A stretch of DNA of 64,000 nt, taken from NCBI GenBank assembly GCA_964466195.1, contig CAYXMQ010000001.1, positions 248,001-312,000 on the forward strand, given 5' to 3'. The notes beneath the pieces are model-generated. The model was not told the origin of the DNA, ran no database searches, and saw nothing but the letters and a program-made list of their open reading frames with translations. Origin of the DNA: PFJX01 sp964466195. GTDB taxonomy: Bacteria > Pseudomonadota > Gammaproteobacteria > Burkholderiales > Thiobacillaceae. Both the position numbers and the translations under genes were made by a program. Below, piece by piece: positions 52,313-61,890 of the stretch (position 1 is the stretch's first letter; every line of letters begins with the position of its first letter).

Positions 52313-54411
52313 GATTTCACTTCACTGATTAGCGGCAGGCGGACGGTGAAAAGGGTGCCTCGACCGGGGTGGCTGGTGACCTGGATGGTGCCGTTCAACT
52401 CCTGTACATATTCCTTGCATTCATAGGCGCCTATCCCCATTCCGGTGCCTTTGGTGGAGGCAAAAGGCCGAAACAGCCGTTCACGGATGAAGTCGGCATC
52501 CATGCCGGAGCCGGTATCTGCCACCGTCAATACGGCCTGACTGCCCTCTCGGGCCAGTGTAACACTCACATTTCCGGTAAATGGAGTGGCCTCGATGGCG
52601 TTCTGCACGAGATGGCCGACGACGCGGACCAGTTTTTCGCGCTCGGCCTTCACGCGCATTCCGGCCGCTGCAATGGTCAGTTTCGGCTTCAGGCTGTACG
52701 CATTTTTTGATTGCATGACCTCGCTCAACATCGCGCCCAGGTCGACCGTGCTCTTGTCGCTGACCCCGGGAGTGTTGCTGAGTTTCAACAGCATACGATT
52801 CATGCGTGCGACCGAGCTTTCAATGGTGGCCAGCATATCCTCCTGGAATTCCGGCTTGTGTTTGTGTTTTTCAGCGTTGGCGAGCAGCAGCGAGAGTTGC
52901 GCCACCAGGTTCTTGATGTCATGCACGACAAAGGCCGAAGCGCGATTGAATGATTCGAACTGCTTCGCCATGCTCAAGGCTTCTGCGGCCTGCGCTTGGG
53001 CCAGGTGCGCAGCCGCCTGGCGGGCGGCGGTTTTAAGCAAGTCGTTGATTTCCCAGTCCATGCCGGGCTGACTCAGGGATTTGGCCAAGACCACGAAGCC
53101 GGACAGGTTTTCATGCCAGAGCAACGGGATGACCAGCCATGCCTTGTCACAGGCCAGCAGCCAGTCCGGGAAATGGGCTTCCGCAAGCAGGTCGGGTTGA
53201 TCCTTGCAGTCCTTCAGGTCGAGCACCCACTGGCGCGATTCCAGAAATGACGCAAAGGCGTGGCCCGGTTCCAGATGACCATCCAATTCGGCGAAGTTCC
53301 ACTGCGCCACGCGCCGGAAAGCAGCGCCGTCCGCCGTCGAATGGACGCCGCCAGTTTCCTGCTTCATCCACAGCGCGGCGGCGGGACTGTCTACCAGGCG
53401 CGCCATGGCCTGCAGACTGCGGTCGTAAACCTGCGCCTCAGGCTCGCCCTCGGTCAGCATGGAAGTGAAACGCAACCATTCTTCCCGGTAGTCGTAGCGA
53501 TAGCGGAAGAAGTGCTTGGCCAGAAGAACCCGCAGCTTGGCGCGCACTGAGCTGGAAAAAACTGCCAGCAACAGCACCAGCGCCGCACCGAAAAGAAATA
53601 CGGTTTGCAGGATGACGCCCCATTCGCCACCGGCAAAGCGGATGTAATAACCGGCTGCGGCCATCAGGATCAGGTACAGGCCGGAACCCACCAATGCGGC
53701 GCTGTGGAACGCCATGCGGTGCGAAATCGCCAGCTTCATGTCGGTATTGGCGCGGCGGCGCAGAGAAATCCACAGCAGCGGCACCAACAGCGCATTGGCC
53801 AGACCGCGGGCGATCCAGCCATCCTGCGAGACGGCCGCGAACAGCATCGCCTCCGAGTACAGATAAAAGTCGAATACGAAGATGCCGCCCAAGGCCAGAC
53901 ACAGGTGTTTGATGCCCCAGCGTTCCTGCGGGCTGGAGTTGCGGTAGAACTGTTCGACCAGCACCATGCCGCCAATCGCGAACAGCGCCGGATAGACCGC
54001 CCCGATCCAGTAGCCCAGCCGGCTGCCCGGGATGACCAGTGCGATGCCGTGGCTGACCAGGGCCAGCACGGCGAGGCCGCTCAGGCCGGCGCCGAGCAAG
54101 GTCAGGGTATCGCTGCGCGGACTGGCGGTGTCGGTTTTTTCCCGCAAGGCGCGCAAATTGCGCCACAGAAACCAGATCCAGACCAGGCTGCGACCAAGTT
54201 CGGCCAGTGCGGCCAATTCCTGGCCGGCACGCAGCAACGACTGCAGGGTCAGAATGCCTGCCCATAGAAAACTGGCTGCGGCCGGGACGGCCAAGCCGGG
54301 CACCCCGGGCGGACCATCGCGGCCGCGCGAGGATAACGCCAGGAAAGCAAAGGCAAGCGCCGCCAAACCGTAACTCACGGCCGCGATGCTGGTGCTGGTT
54401 TCGATCGGCAT
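52309..54411 (-). CDS. prsK: PrsK-type histidine kinase (PEP-CTERM/XrtA system)
   Basis: The 700-residue kinase has an N-terminal set of about eight transmembrane helices (residues 5-290), a GAF-like region (about 330-460), the phospho-acceptor box VVHDIKNLVAQLSLL and a HATPase (HLVQNAIEATP, DTGSGMD, GTGMGIGAYE). The FVVHDIKNL box rather than a standard HELRTP is characteristic of PrsK. It pairs with PrsR through a 4-base overlap. Confidence 0.92.
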   Translation of the reverse strand: MPIETSTSIAAVSYGLAALAFAFLALSSRGRDGPPGVPGLAVPAAASFLWAGILTLQSLLRAGQELAALAELGRSLVWIWFLWRNLRALREKTDTASPRSDTLTLLGAGLSGLAVLALVSHGIALVIPGSRLGYWIGAVYPALFAIGGMVLVEQFYRNSSPQERWGIKHLCLALGGIFVFDFYLYSEAMLFAAVSQDGWIARGLANALLVPLLWISLRRRANTDMKLAISHRMAFHSAALVGSGLYLILMAAAGYYIRFAGGEWGVILQTVFLFGAALVLLLAVFSSSVRAKLRVLLAKHFFRYRYDYREEWLRFTSMLTEGEPEAQVYDRSLQAMARLVDSPAAALWMKQETGGVHSTADGAAFRRVAQWNFAELDGHLEPGHAFASFLESRQWVLDLKDCKDQPDLLAEAHFPDWLLACDKAWLVIPLLWHENLSGFVVLAKSLSQPGMDWEINDLLKTAARQAAAHLAQAQAAEALSMAKQFESFNRASAFVVHDIKNLVAQLSLLLANAEKHKHKPEFQEDMLATIESSVARMNRMLLKLSNTPGVSDKSTVDLGAMLSEVMQSKNAYSLKPKLTIAAAGMRVKAEREKLVRVVGHLVQNAIEATPFTGNVSVTLAREGSQAVLTVADTGSGMDADFIRERLFRPFASTKGTGMGIGAYECKEYVQELNGTIQVTSHPGRGTLFTVRLPLISEVKS

Positions 54412-54459
54412 TACGCTGATAATTCGCTTGCCGCCGACGTCAGGCGCAGTCGCTGGGCA

Positions 54460-55848
54460 CTAGCGTACGCCTTTACCGAGCACGACGACCTGCGTGGTTT
54501 GCAGCAGAACCATCAGATCCAGAAACAGGCTGTGATTCTTGACGTAATAGAGGTCGTACTGCAGTTTGTTCATCGCGTCTTCGACGCTGGCGCCATACGG
54601 AAATCTGACCTGAGCCCAGCCGGTAATGCCCGGTTTGACGCTATGGCGTGCATGGTAATAAGGAATCTGTGCGGCCAGTTCGTTGACGAAATAAGGCCGT
54701 TCCGGCCGCGGACCGACAAAGCTCATGTGCCCTAAAAATACATTCAGAATTTGCGGCAATTCGTCGATGCGGGTCCGCCTGATGAAACGACCGACGCGCG
54801 TCGTGCGGTCATCCTTTTGCCGCGCCCAGACCGGCAACCCGTCTTTTTCAGCGTCGGTAAACATGCTGCGGAACTTGTAGATGGTGAAGGCATGGCCGAA
54901 CTGGCCGATACGTTCCTGGGTGTAGAACACCGGTCCTTTGCTTTCCAGGCGGATCAGCGCTCCCGCCAGCAGCATGATGGGAAGAGCGAACAGCAGAAAA
55001 GAACCGCTGACCAGCAAATCAAACAGGCGTTTGACCACGTCACGGCTGGAACCTTGTGAGAACCCGTCGGCGAAGATCATCCAACTGGCGTTGATCGCTT
55101 CCAAGGGCAGAATGCCGGTCTGGCGCTCGAAAAAGGCGGGCAGGTCGAGTATGTTCAAACCGCGCAGTTTGCATTCGAGCAGATCGGTCATCGGCAGTCC
55201 GCCGCCGCGCCGCTCGCGCACGGCAACCACGATTTCGCCCACTCCGAGGCGAGTGGCGGTCTCGAACAGGGAGCTGCCGCCCTCTTCGAGTACACGCTCG
55301 CGCGGGACATAATGATGCGACGCGCCCAGCGGAATGTAGCCGACGATGCAGAGGCCGTTTGCTTCGCCGGAGGCGGCCATTTCCTCAAGCTTGGCGGCCC
55401 GGCTGCCGGTGCCGAGCACCAGAATGCGTTTCTTGAACAGCTCGGTCTTGCCCCATTCCATGAACAGCAGGCGAATCAGCACCGAGGCCAGGCCGGCAAC
55501 GATGAGGCTGGCGAAGTATTCGGCGTTGACCGGAAAAACCAGCGGCAGCAACTGGCCGCCGAGTGCCATGATGCCGGCGGCGACTAGAAAGCTGCCGCCG
55601 ACGCGGGACAACAGGCTCATCAACCCCTTGGTCCATTCCCAGTCATACAGGCCGAACGTGGAATTGAGCAGGGTCAGAATCGCGGCAAACAGCCAGGGCT
55701 TATAGGCCGCTTCAGGGGGGGCTGCTACAAGGCGCATGCTGCCGTAGCGCTCCGCCGCGAAATCGCTGACGAAATAAAAGACCAGCAATTCGACCACAGT
55801 GAGCAACAACATGCTCATCGGAATGTAGTGGCGAAAGAATCGGATCAT
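54460..55848 (-). CDS. XrtA/PEP-CTERM-type exopolysaccharide sugar transferase
   Basis: This 462-residue membrane protein has about five N-terminal transmembrane helices, a Rossmann-like middle part and a C-terminal bacterial sugar transferase domain (KRLFDLLVSGSFLL, YTQERIGQFG, KFRSMFTDAE, SFVGPRPERPY, KPGITGWAQV). It transfers the first sugar phosphate to undecaprenyl phosphate for exopolysaccharide. The layout matches the TIGR03013-type transferase. An exosortase gene is not present in the window. Confidence 0.93.
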   Translation of the reverse strand: MIRFFRHYIPMSMLLLTVVELLVFYFVSDFAAERYGSMRLVAAPPEAAYKPWLFAAILTLLNSTFGLYDWEWTKGLMSLLSRVGGSFLVAAGIMALGGQLLPLVFPVNAEYFASLIVAGLASVLIRLLFMEWGKTELFKKRILVLGTGSRAAKLEEMAASGEANGLCIVGYIPLGASHHYVPRERVLEEGGSSLFETATRLGVGEIVVAVRERRGGGLPMTDLLECKLRGLNILDLPAFFERQTGILPLEAINASWMIFADGFSQGSSRDVVKRLFDLLVSGSFLLFALPIMLLAGALIRLESKGPVFYTQERIGQFGHAFTIYKFRSMFTDAEKDGLPVWARQKDDRTTRVGRFIRRTRIDELPQILNVFLGHMSFVGPRPERPYFVNELAAQIPYYHARHSVKPGITGWAQVRFPYGASVEDAMNKLQYDLYYVKNHSLFLDLMVLLQTTQVVVLGKGVR

Positions 55849-55894
55849 GTCGGTTCAGATTCGAAAAAAAGAGAGGTACAGCGGAAGGCTCTCG

Positions 55895-56524
55895 TCAAGC
55901 GCGTGGGTTGGAATCGGCCGCGGTTGCGTCGCTCGCTTCCGACGCGCGCTCTCCGGTGTCTTGTTCGCAAGCTTTGGACAGCAGCTTTTCCAATTGGGCC
56001 AGGCTGAGTCTGATGCGCGTGCCGGCCGTCGTGTGATGGGCTTCCCCCGCGCTGATGCGCACCAATACGTCAGTGGGTTCCGAATAGACCAGGTAAGCCA
56101 TACGAGCGCCCTTGTCCTGGATCTTGAACTCAATGTTCTGATTGACTAGAAACTGTGCAAAATCCTTGCTTGATTCTTCGCTGATATCCAGTTCGATCAG
56201 GCTGTGTTCGGAAACGGCGCCGGAAGCGACCATGCCCGTCAGGGTGGGAGAGAAAGGCGCAAATACTCGCATCACGGCGAGCGCCTGCTGGCGAAAGGAA
56301 AGCAGCAAGGCGGCATGCTCCTCGGGGTCATACAGGGATTGCCGATAAATCAGCGCGGAATCGATTTCTTCATTGCTGGGAAGGCCGTGTCCCTCCGACA
56401 ACCCCAGACTGCGCACGGCTTTACGTTTGGCCAGCGCATAGTCCTGAATGCCATGTTCGGCAATCAGACGTGCAGCCAGATCGGCAATGCGCGCTCGGTC
56501 TTTTACAAGCTGTAGGTCGCGCAT
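55895..56524 (-). CDS. Hypothetical protein, family found beside class A PBPs
   Basis: About 209 residues, starting MRDLQLVKDR at ATG 56524, 8 bases after the mrcA stop. AARLIAEHGIQDYALAKRKAVRSL and the AVMRVFAPFSPTLTG stretch occur in a betaproteobacterial family, sometimes annotated as muramate-alanine ligase, that resembles a nucleotidyltransferase-like fold. I cannot confirm activity. A longer Pro/Arg-rich start inside mrcA (56617) is possible but unlikely. Confidence 0.6.
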   Translation of the reverse strand: MRDLQLVKDRARIADLAARLIAEHGIQDYALAKRKAVRSLGLSEGHGLPSNEEIDSALIYRQSLYDPEEHAALLLSFRQQALAVMRVFAPFSPTLTGMVASGAVSEHSLIELDISEESSKDFAQFLVNQNIEFKIQDKGARMAYLVYSEPTDVLVRISAGEAHHTTAGTRIRLSLAQLEKLLSKACEQDTGERASEASDATAADSNPRA

Positions 56525-56531
56525 CGGTATT

Positions 56532-58922
56532 TCAAATCCTGCCAGGCGGGATGGGCGGCTTTGCCTGCGCGGGCGGTTTTGCTTGCGCGGGGGGGGGGGC
56601 TTGGGCGGGCGGGTCAACCACGGTAGGCGTATCGGCGAGCGCAGGCGGCTCGGTAATCGCGGCCGCTTCGGCAGTTTGGACGCCGGGAGCGTATTCCTGA
56701 AAGAAGTATTCGCTCACGCCTTGTCCTGCCTCAGCCAACGCACCGGTCTTGGCGTCAATTTGAGCGGTCACCACGCCCGCCGGCATCGTGAACGGCATTT
56801 CAGGCGTGGAACGCAGCGCTTCGCTCATATAACGCACCCAGATCGGCAACGCCGTTCCGCCGCCGGTTTCTCCACTGCCCAGCGAACGCGGCTGGTCGTA
56901 CCCCATCCAGGCCACGGCGACGCGAGTCGCCTGAAAACCGGCAAACCAGGCATCGTGGTGATCGTTGGTCGTGCCGGTCTTGCCGGCGATATCGTTGCGA
57001 CCCAGCTTGAGTGCGGCTGTCGCCGTGCCGCGTCGAATTACATCTTGCATCAGACTGGTCGTTATGAACGCGTTGCGCGCGTCGATTGCCGGCCGCAGGG
57101 GGGGCGCGGTAAAGCTTTCCAGCACATGGCCGTCCTTGTCGGTTACCCGCAACAGATGCCATGGCGTCACGGCATTGCCGCCATTCGCGAAAACGGCATA
57201 GGCCGCAGCCAATGAAAGCGGCGTGATTTCACCCGCGCCCAGAGCCATGGTCATGTAAGGCGGGATTCGCGTCATGTCGAAGCCGAATCTGGCGATGTGG
57301 TCCTGGGCGAATTGCACGCCTGTGCTTTGCAGGACGCGGATTGAAATCAGATTTTTAGACTTGGCCAGCGCATTGCGCAGCGTGAGGGGGCCTTCCATTG
57401 TGTGATCGTAGTTCTTCGGCTCCCAACTGATGCCGCCGGTCTCGGCCGGATCAACCGTGATCGGTGCATCATCGAATACGGACGCTGGTGTAATGCCACG
57501 CTCCAATCCGGCGGAATAAATGAACGGTTTGAAGCTGGATCCCGGTTGGCGCAAGGCCTGGGTGACGTGGTTGAACTGGTTGTGGGAGAAATCGAAGCCG
57601 CCGACCATGGCGCGCACCGCCCCGTTTACCGGGGCAAGCGCGACGAACGCAACCTCGACTTGCGGCAGATAGGTCAGCTGCCAGGGCGCCTTTGAGTCGG
57701 CGCGCGCCACTCGCACGATGCTGCCGCGAGCCAACCGTTTTTCGGGCGCCAATTTCTCGGATAAAAAGCGTTGCGCAAATTTGACTTCACTGGCGCCCAA
57801 ATCGACATCTTCGCCATTGCGCAGGCGCACGCTGATGCGAGCTTTGTTCAGGCTGAGGACGACGGCCGGCAAAAGGCCGCTGGATTCTTCCCGATCCAGC
57901 AGTGTGTCCTCGATGATCTTGTCCGCTTCCGCCGGGTCGGCCGGCAAATTGACCTTACCTTCCGGGCCGGCATACCCTCGTCTGCGCTGAAATTCGAGCA
58001 CGCCTTGTCGCACGCCATTCAACGCCGCCCTCTGATCCGCCAGGCGGAGCGTGGTGTATACCTTCATGCCGCTGACATAGATGTCGTCGCCATATTTTTC
58101 GTGCATGCGTCGACGCACCAGTTCAGCCAGATGATGGGCTTCCGCCTCAAAATTCTGCGGCGAATACTTGACCGGCAGGCGTTGCGTCTTCGCCTTCTGA
58201 TAGACGCTGTCCGAGATGTATCCCAGGGTCTTCATGCGCCCGAGTACATAGAGCTGGCGTGTCTTGGCGCGGGTCGGATTGACCACCGGGTTGTACGCGG
58301 AAGGGGCTTTCGGCAATCCGGCCAACATGGCCGCCTCGGCGACATCGATCTTGGCCAGCGGTTTGCCGAAATAGATTTGTGCGGCGGCGGCGAAGCCATA
58401 GGCGCGCTGGCCGAGAAAAATATGATTGATATACAGCTCAAGGATTTCATCCTTGGACAAGGCATGTTCGATCTTGATTGCGAGCAGCGCCTCGTTGATC
58501 TTGCGGGTAAAGGTCTTTTCAGATGTGAGAAAAAAATTCCGCGCCACTTGCATGGTGATGGTCGAGGCGCCTTCTCGGGCGCCGCGCGACATCAGATTGG
58601 AAGCGGCTGCCCGCAGCACTCCCAGCGTATCGACGCCGCCATGGCTGTAAAAACGTTCGTCCTCCGCGGCCAGAATGGCCTGAGTCAAGATTTTCGGCGT
58701 GTTTTTCAGGCTGACGACCGCGCGTCTTTCTTCGCCGAACTCCCCGATGAGGGCGCCGTCCTCGGTGTAAATTCGCAAGGGCTGCTTCGGTCGATAATCC
58801 TTGAGCGCTTCCAGGCTGGGCAGATTCGGATAAATTACGGCGGCGGCCAGCGCGACTATTGCGCTTGACGCGACCACCAGGCCAATAATGCTGACCAGCA
58901 GGATATGCCACCAACGGTTCAT
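56532..58922 (-). CDS. mrcA: Penicillin-binding protein 1A, bifunctional
   Basis: This class A PBP polymerises and cross-links peptidoglycan at the inner membrane. The 796 residues comprise an N-terminal TM (about 7-30), glycosyltransferase (EDERFYSHGGVD; TITMQVARNFFL), an OB-like region and transpeptidase with SSFK, SKN and AGKTGTTND motifs. The C-terminus has a Pro/Ala/Gln tail (QAPPPAQAKPPAQA). It is divergent from pilM across 58923-59065, as in many beta- and gammaproteobacteria. Confidence 0.95.
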   Translation of the reverse strand: MNRWWHILLVSIIGLVVASSAIVALAAAVIYPNLPSLEALKDYRPKQPLRIYTEDGALIGEFGEERRAVVSLKNTPKILTQAILAAEDERFYSHGGVDTLGVLRAAASNLMSRGAREGASTITMQVARNFFLTSEKTFTRKINEALLAIKIEHALSKDEILELYINHIFLGQRAYGFAAAAQIYFGKPLAKIDVAEAAMLAGLPKAPSAYNPVVNPTRAKTRQLYVLGRMKTLGYISDSVYQKAKTQRLPVKYSPQNFEAEAHHLAELVRRRMHEKYGDDIYVSGMKVYTTLRLADQRAALNGVRQGVLEFQRRRGYAGPEGKVNLPADPAEADKIIEDTLLDREESSGLLPAVVLSLNKARISVRLRNGEDVDLGASEVKFAQRFLSEKLAPEKRLARGSIVRVARADSKAPWQLTYLPQVEVAFVALAPVNGAVRAMVGGFDFSHNQFNHVTQALRQPGSSFKPFIYSAGLERGITPASVFDDAPITVDPAETGGISWEPKNYDHTMEGPLTLRNALAKSKNLISIRVLQSTGVQFAQDHIARFGFDMTRIPPYMTMALGAGEITPLSLAAAYAVFANGGNAVTPWHLLRVTDKDGHVLESFTAPPLRPAIDARNAFITTSLMQDVIRRGTATAALKLGRNDIAGKTGTTNDHHDAWFAGFQATRVAVAWMGYDQPRSLGSGETGGGTALPIWVRYMSEALRSTPEMPFTMPAGVVTAQIDAKTGALAEAGQGVSEYFFQEYAPGVQTAEAAAITEPPALADTPTVVDPPAQAPPPAQAKPPAQAKPPIPPGRI

Positions 58923-58979
58923 TTCAGGTTCGCAGGAGAGACGGAAAAATTAGTAAGGCCAAGGTTAAAACGAAAAGTC

Positions 58980-59018
58980 TTGTAAATATTAATAAGTTGT
59001 TGCTACGATTTAACGTAG
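58980..59018 (+). promoter_or_regulatory. pilM promoter candidate with short palindrome
   Basis: In the A/T-rich divergent gap, TTGTAA (58980-58985), 18 bases, TACGAT (59004-59009) is a plausible -35/-10 pair for the pil operon. The -10 lies within a palindrome CTACG, ATTTAA, CGTAG (59003-59018), which could be an operator. A mrcA promoter on the other strand is not obvious. Confidence 0.45.
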
Positions 59019-59065
59019 ATTATTAAATAAGCGCCTGAAGCTGGTGTCTGTGAAGGGGAAATTGT

Positions 59066-60142
59066 TTGAAATTTGCTTTTTTTGGACCAGGGTCGCGTCC
59101 TTTGATCGGGGTCGATGTTAGCTCATCAGCTGTGAAAATGCTTGAGCTGGCCGATAGCGGCAAGGGTATGCGCCGCGTTGAGCGTTATGCCATTTCGCCC
59201 CTGCCCAGGGATGCCGTCCAGGACGGCGCAATCGCCAAGATCGAAGTGGTCGAGGCGGCCATGCGCGATGCCTGGAAAGCGCTCCAAACACGCACCCGCG
59301 ATGTGGCGATGGCGTTGCCCGCCTCCTCGGTGATCACCAAAAAAATCATGCTGCCGAGTACGGCAACCGAGGCGGAAATCGAAACCCAAGTCACTGCAGA
59401 AGCCAATCAGGTGGCTTCATTTCCTCTCGGCGATATCAGTCTGGATTACCAGATTCTCGGCCCCAGTGCCAAGAATCCCAATGAAAACGACGCCTTGCTG
59501 GTGCTGGCCCGCCGTGAGCGGGTAGAGGAACGCGTCGCGCTGGCCGAGTCGGTCGGCCTCAAAGTGGTCATCATGGATGTAGACGCTTTTGCAACCTTGA
59601 CCGCCTACGAGCAAATGGCTTTTCAACTGCCGGAAAACGGCAAGGGCCAGACTATTGCCGTGATCGACATTGGCGCCCATACGACGCACGTCAACGTATT
59701 GCACGATAACCAGACGGTTTATCAACGTGAACATGCGCTCGGCGGCAGTGCGCTGACCAATGAGATCAGCCGTCGATTCGACCTTCCCGCCGAGGAGGCG
59801 GAGGACGCAAAACGCAAAGGTTTGCTGCCGGACAGTTACGAATCTGAAGTCCTGCAGCCGTTTCTGGATTCCGTCGCCTTGGAAATCGGGCGTGCCTTGC
59901 AGTTGTTCTTTTCTGCAACCTCGTTTCAGAGTGTCGACCACATTTTGCTGGCGGGCGGCTGCGCCGCCATTCCCGGCCTGGATGATGTGGTGCATAGCCG
60001 GATGCAAACCAGTACATTGATTGCGAATCCCTTCGCCAAGATGGCGGTTTCAAACCATGTCAAGGCGCGTCAGCTTGCTTCGGAAGCGCCGGCTTTGTTT
60101 GTGGCCTGCGGCTTGGCACTACGCAGGTTCGACTCGGTATGA
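59066..60142 (+). CDS. pilM: PilM, type IV pilus inner-membrane platform protein
   Basis: This cytoplasmic actin-like ATPase-fold protein links to PilN and the assembly ATPases. It starts KFAFFGPGSRPLIGVDVSSS and has the ATP-binding DIGAHTTHVN and GGCAAIPGLD motifs, with a full length of 358 residues. The start codon is TTG at 59066, after GAAGGGGAA. Its stop overlaps the pilN start (ATGA). Confidence 0.93.
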   Translation: MKFAFFGPGSRPLIGVDVSSSAVKMLELADSGKGMRRVERYAISPLPRDAVQDGAIAKIEVVEAAMRDAWKALQTRTRDVAMALPASSVITKKIMLPSTATEAEIETQVTAEANQVASFPLGDISLDYQILGPSAKNPNENDALLVLARRERVEERVALAESVGLKVVIMDVDAFATLTAYEQMAFQLPENGKGQTIAVIDIGAHTTHVNVLHDNQTVYQREHALGGSALTNEISRRFDLPAEEAEDAKRKGLLPDSYESEVLQPFLDSVALEIGRALQLFFSATSFQSVDHILLAGGCAAIPGLDDVVHSRMQTSTLIANPFAKMAVSNHVKARQLASEAPALFVACGLALRRFDSV

Positions 60143-60726
60143 CGACGCCCATTCGCATCAACCTTCTACCCCATCGCCAGCTTCGCAAGGCGCGCCAGCA
60201 GCGTTGGTTCGCCTTGCTCGCCGCCGCCGTGGTCGGGCTTGGCGTGGCCGCGGTGGGCGCAGGCCAGGCGTATATCGCCAATGCCAAATCGGGCCAGGAC
60301 GCACGCAACGCCTTCCTGAAGGATGCCATAGCTCAGCTCGACAAGCAGATCGCGGAAATCGCCGAACTGAAGGAGAAGACGCAAGATCTGCTGGCGCGCA
60401 AGGACGTGGTCGAATCCTTGCAAAACAATCGCGGTGAAGCGGTGCATATGTTCGATGAATTGATGCGCCGGATACCCGACGGGCTTTACCTCAAGAGTGT
60501 CAAGCAGACCGGCGATGCGCTGGCGTTGATCGGTTACGCCCAGTCCAGCGCGCGCGTCTCCACATTCATGCGTGCACTGGAGGCAACGGAGTTATTCGAG
60601 GAACCGGTGCTGGTCGAGGTCAAATCCGCCATGGTCGGCCCGGTGCGCAGTTACGAATTCACGCTCAATGTCAAAATCACCCGCAAAGCCACCGAGCCGG
60701 ACCAGAACAAAGGTCGTAGATCATGA
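60139..60726 (+). CDS. pilN: PilN, type IV pilus assembly protein
   Basis: This 195-residue single-pass inner-membrane protein has a short cytoplasmic tail that binds PilM (IRINLLPHRQLRKARQQ), one TM (about 25-45) and a periplasmic coiled-coil plus ferredoxin-like domain that pairs with PilO. Both ends overlap neighbouring genes by 4 bases (pilM and pilO). Confidence 0.93.
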   Translation: MTTPIRINLLPHRQLRKARQQRWFALLAAAVVGLGVAAVGAGQAYIANAKSGQDARNAFLKDAIAQLDKQIAEIAELKEKTQDLLARKDVVESLQNNRGEAVHMFDELMRRIPDGLYLKSVKQTGDALALIGYAQSSARVSTFMRALEATELFEEPVLVEVKSAMVGPVRSYEFTLNVKITRKATEPDQNKGRRS

Positions 60727-61346
60727 ACCTGTCTGATCTGAACAATCTTGATCTGAAGGACATTACCAGCGCACCGGCTCCGGTGCGTGCGTTGGTGCTG
60801 GTTTTCCTCTTCGTCGCCATACTCGCCGCCGGCTGGTATCTGGTCTGGGCGGACGCCTTGCGCGGACTGGACGTTGCGCGGGCGGAAGAGCAATCGCTGC
60901 GCGACAGCTACAGTGCCAAGAAAGGCCAGGTATTTCACTACGAAGCGTACAAACGCCGACTGGTGGAAGTGGAGCAGTCGCTGGCCGCGATGCTGCGCCA
61001 ATTGCCGGACCGCTCGCAGATGGATGCGTTGCTCGCCGATATCAATCAGGTCGGCGTTGGACGTGGCCTTGAGTTCGATTTGTTTCGACCCGGGGTGGAG
61101 ACGCCGACAGACTTCTATGCCACCCTGCCGGTCGCCATCAAAGTGGCCGGCAGTTATCACGACATCGGCGGATTCGTCAGCGATCTGGCCAAGATGCCGC
61201 GCATCGTCACGCTGCACGATGTCAATTTGGCGCCTGGTAAAGACAACCATCTGAACATGGAAGCCCGCGTCCAGACCTATCGATATTTGGATGAAAACGA
61301 GCTTGCCGCCGCCAAGAAGCTGAAACAGAGCGAGGGGAAAAAATGA
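60723..61346 (+). CDS. pilO: PilO, type IV pilus assembly protein
   Basis: The 207-residue partner of PilN has a TM at about 20-42 (LVLVFLFVAILAAGWYLVW), a coiled coil and a periplasmic domain with ISVEV-type strands (LPVAIKVAGSYHDIGGFVSDLA). PilN-PilO heterodimers form the alignment complex that connects PilM to PilP-PilQ. It overlaps pilN and pilP by 4 bases each. Confidence 0.93.
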   Translation: MNLSDLNNLDLKDITSAPAPVRALVLVFLFVAILAAGWYLVWADALRGLDVARAEEQSLRDSYSAKKGQVFHYEAYKRRLVEVEQSLAAMLRQLPDRSQMDALLADINQVGVGRGLEFDLFRPGVETPTDFYATLPVAIKVAGSYHDIGGFVSDLAKMPRIVTLHDVNLAPGKDNHLNMEARVQTYRYLDENELAAAKKLKQSEGKK

Positions 61347-61885
61347 CGCGGGGTCGCTTGATTGTTTCTCGCGTCGTGGCTTGTCCCGCCAAATGTTTGC
61401 TGTTTGCGGGGCTGTTCGCGCTGACTGGCTGCAGTCAGGACCAATTTGCCGATTTGCGCGAATTCATGGCGCAAGCGGGGTCCGCCGGTCAACCGCCGCT
61501 GGAATCGCTGCCCGCCGTGAAGCCGCAGGAAGTCTTCAGTTACGAACCCGGCGAGTTGCCCGATCCGTTCAAGCCGCGCAGCCTCAAGCCGGCCAAAGGC
61601 GGCGGAACCATGCAACCCGATCTGACTCGCCCCAAAGAAGCGCTGGAACAGTATCCGCTCGATGGATTGCGCATGGTCGGTACCTTGTCCAAGGGCGGGC
61701 AGGTATACGCTTTGGTCCGCACCCCTGAAAACACGCTTTATCGCGTCAAGAAGGGGGATCACATGGGGCAGAATTTCGGCCTTGTCATCGGTATTTCCGA
61801 TGCGAGCATCGAACTCAGGGAAACCGTCCAGGATGGCGTTGGCGACTGGACAGAATCGAAGGCCACGCTGGCCCTTCAGGAGTAG
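61343..61885 (+). CDS. pilP: PilP, type IV pilus assembly lipoprotein
   Basis: This 180-residue lipoprotein has the lipobox LTGC with Cys30 as the lipidated residue, a Pro-rich linker (VKPQEVFSYEPGELPDPF) and a C-terminal HR-like beta domain (GTLSKGGQVYALVRTP) that binds PilQ. It connects the PilNO complex to the secretin. pilQ starts 5 bases after the stop. Confidence 0.92.
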   Translation: MTRGRLIVSRVVACPAKCLLFAGLFALTGCSQDQFADLREFMAQAGSAGQPPLESLPAVKPQEVFSYEPGELPDPFKPRSLKPAKGGGTMQPDLTRPKEALEQYPLDGLRMVGTLSKGGQVYALVRTPENTLYRVKKGDHMGQNFGLVIGISDASIELRETVQDGVGDWTESKATLALQE

Positions 61886-61890
61886 ACGTA

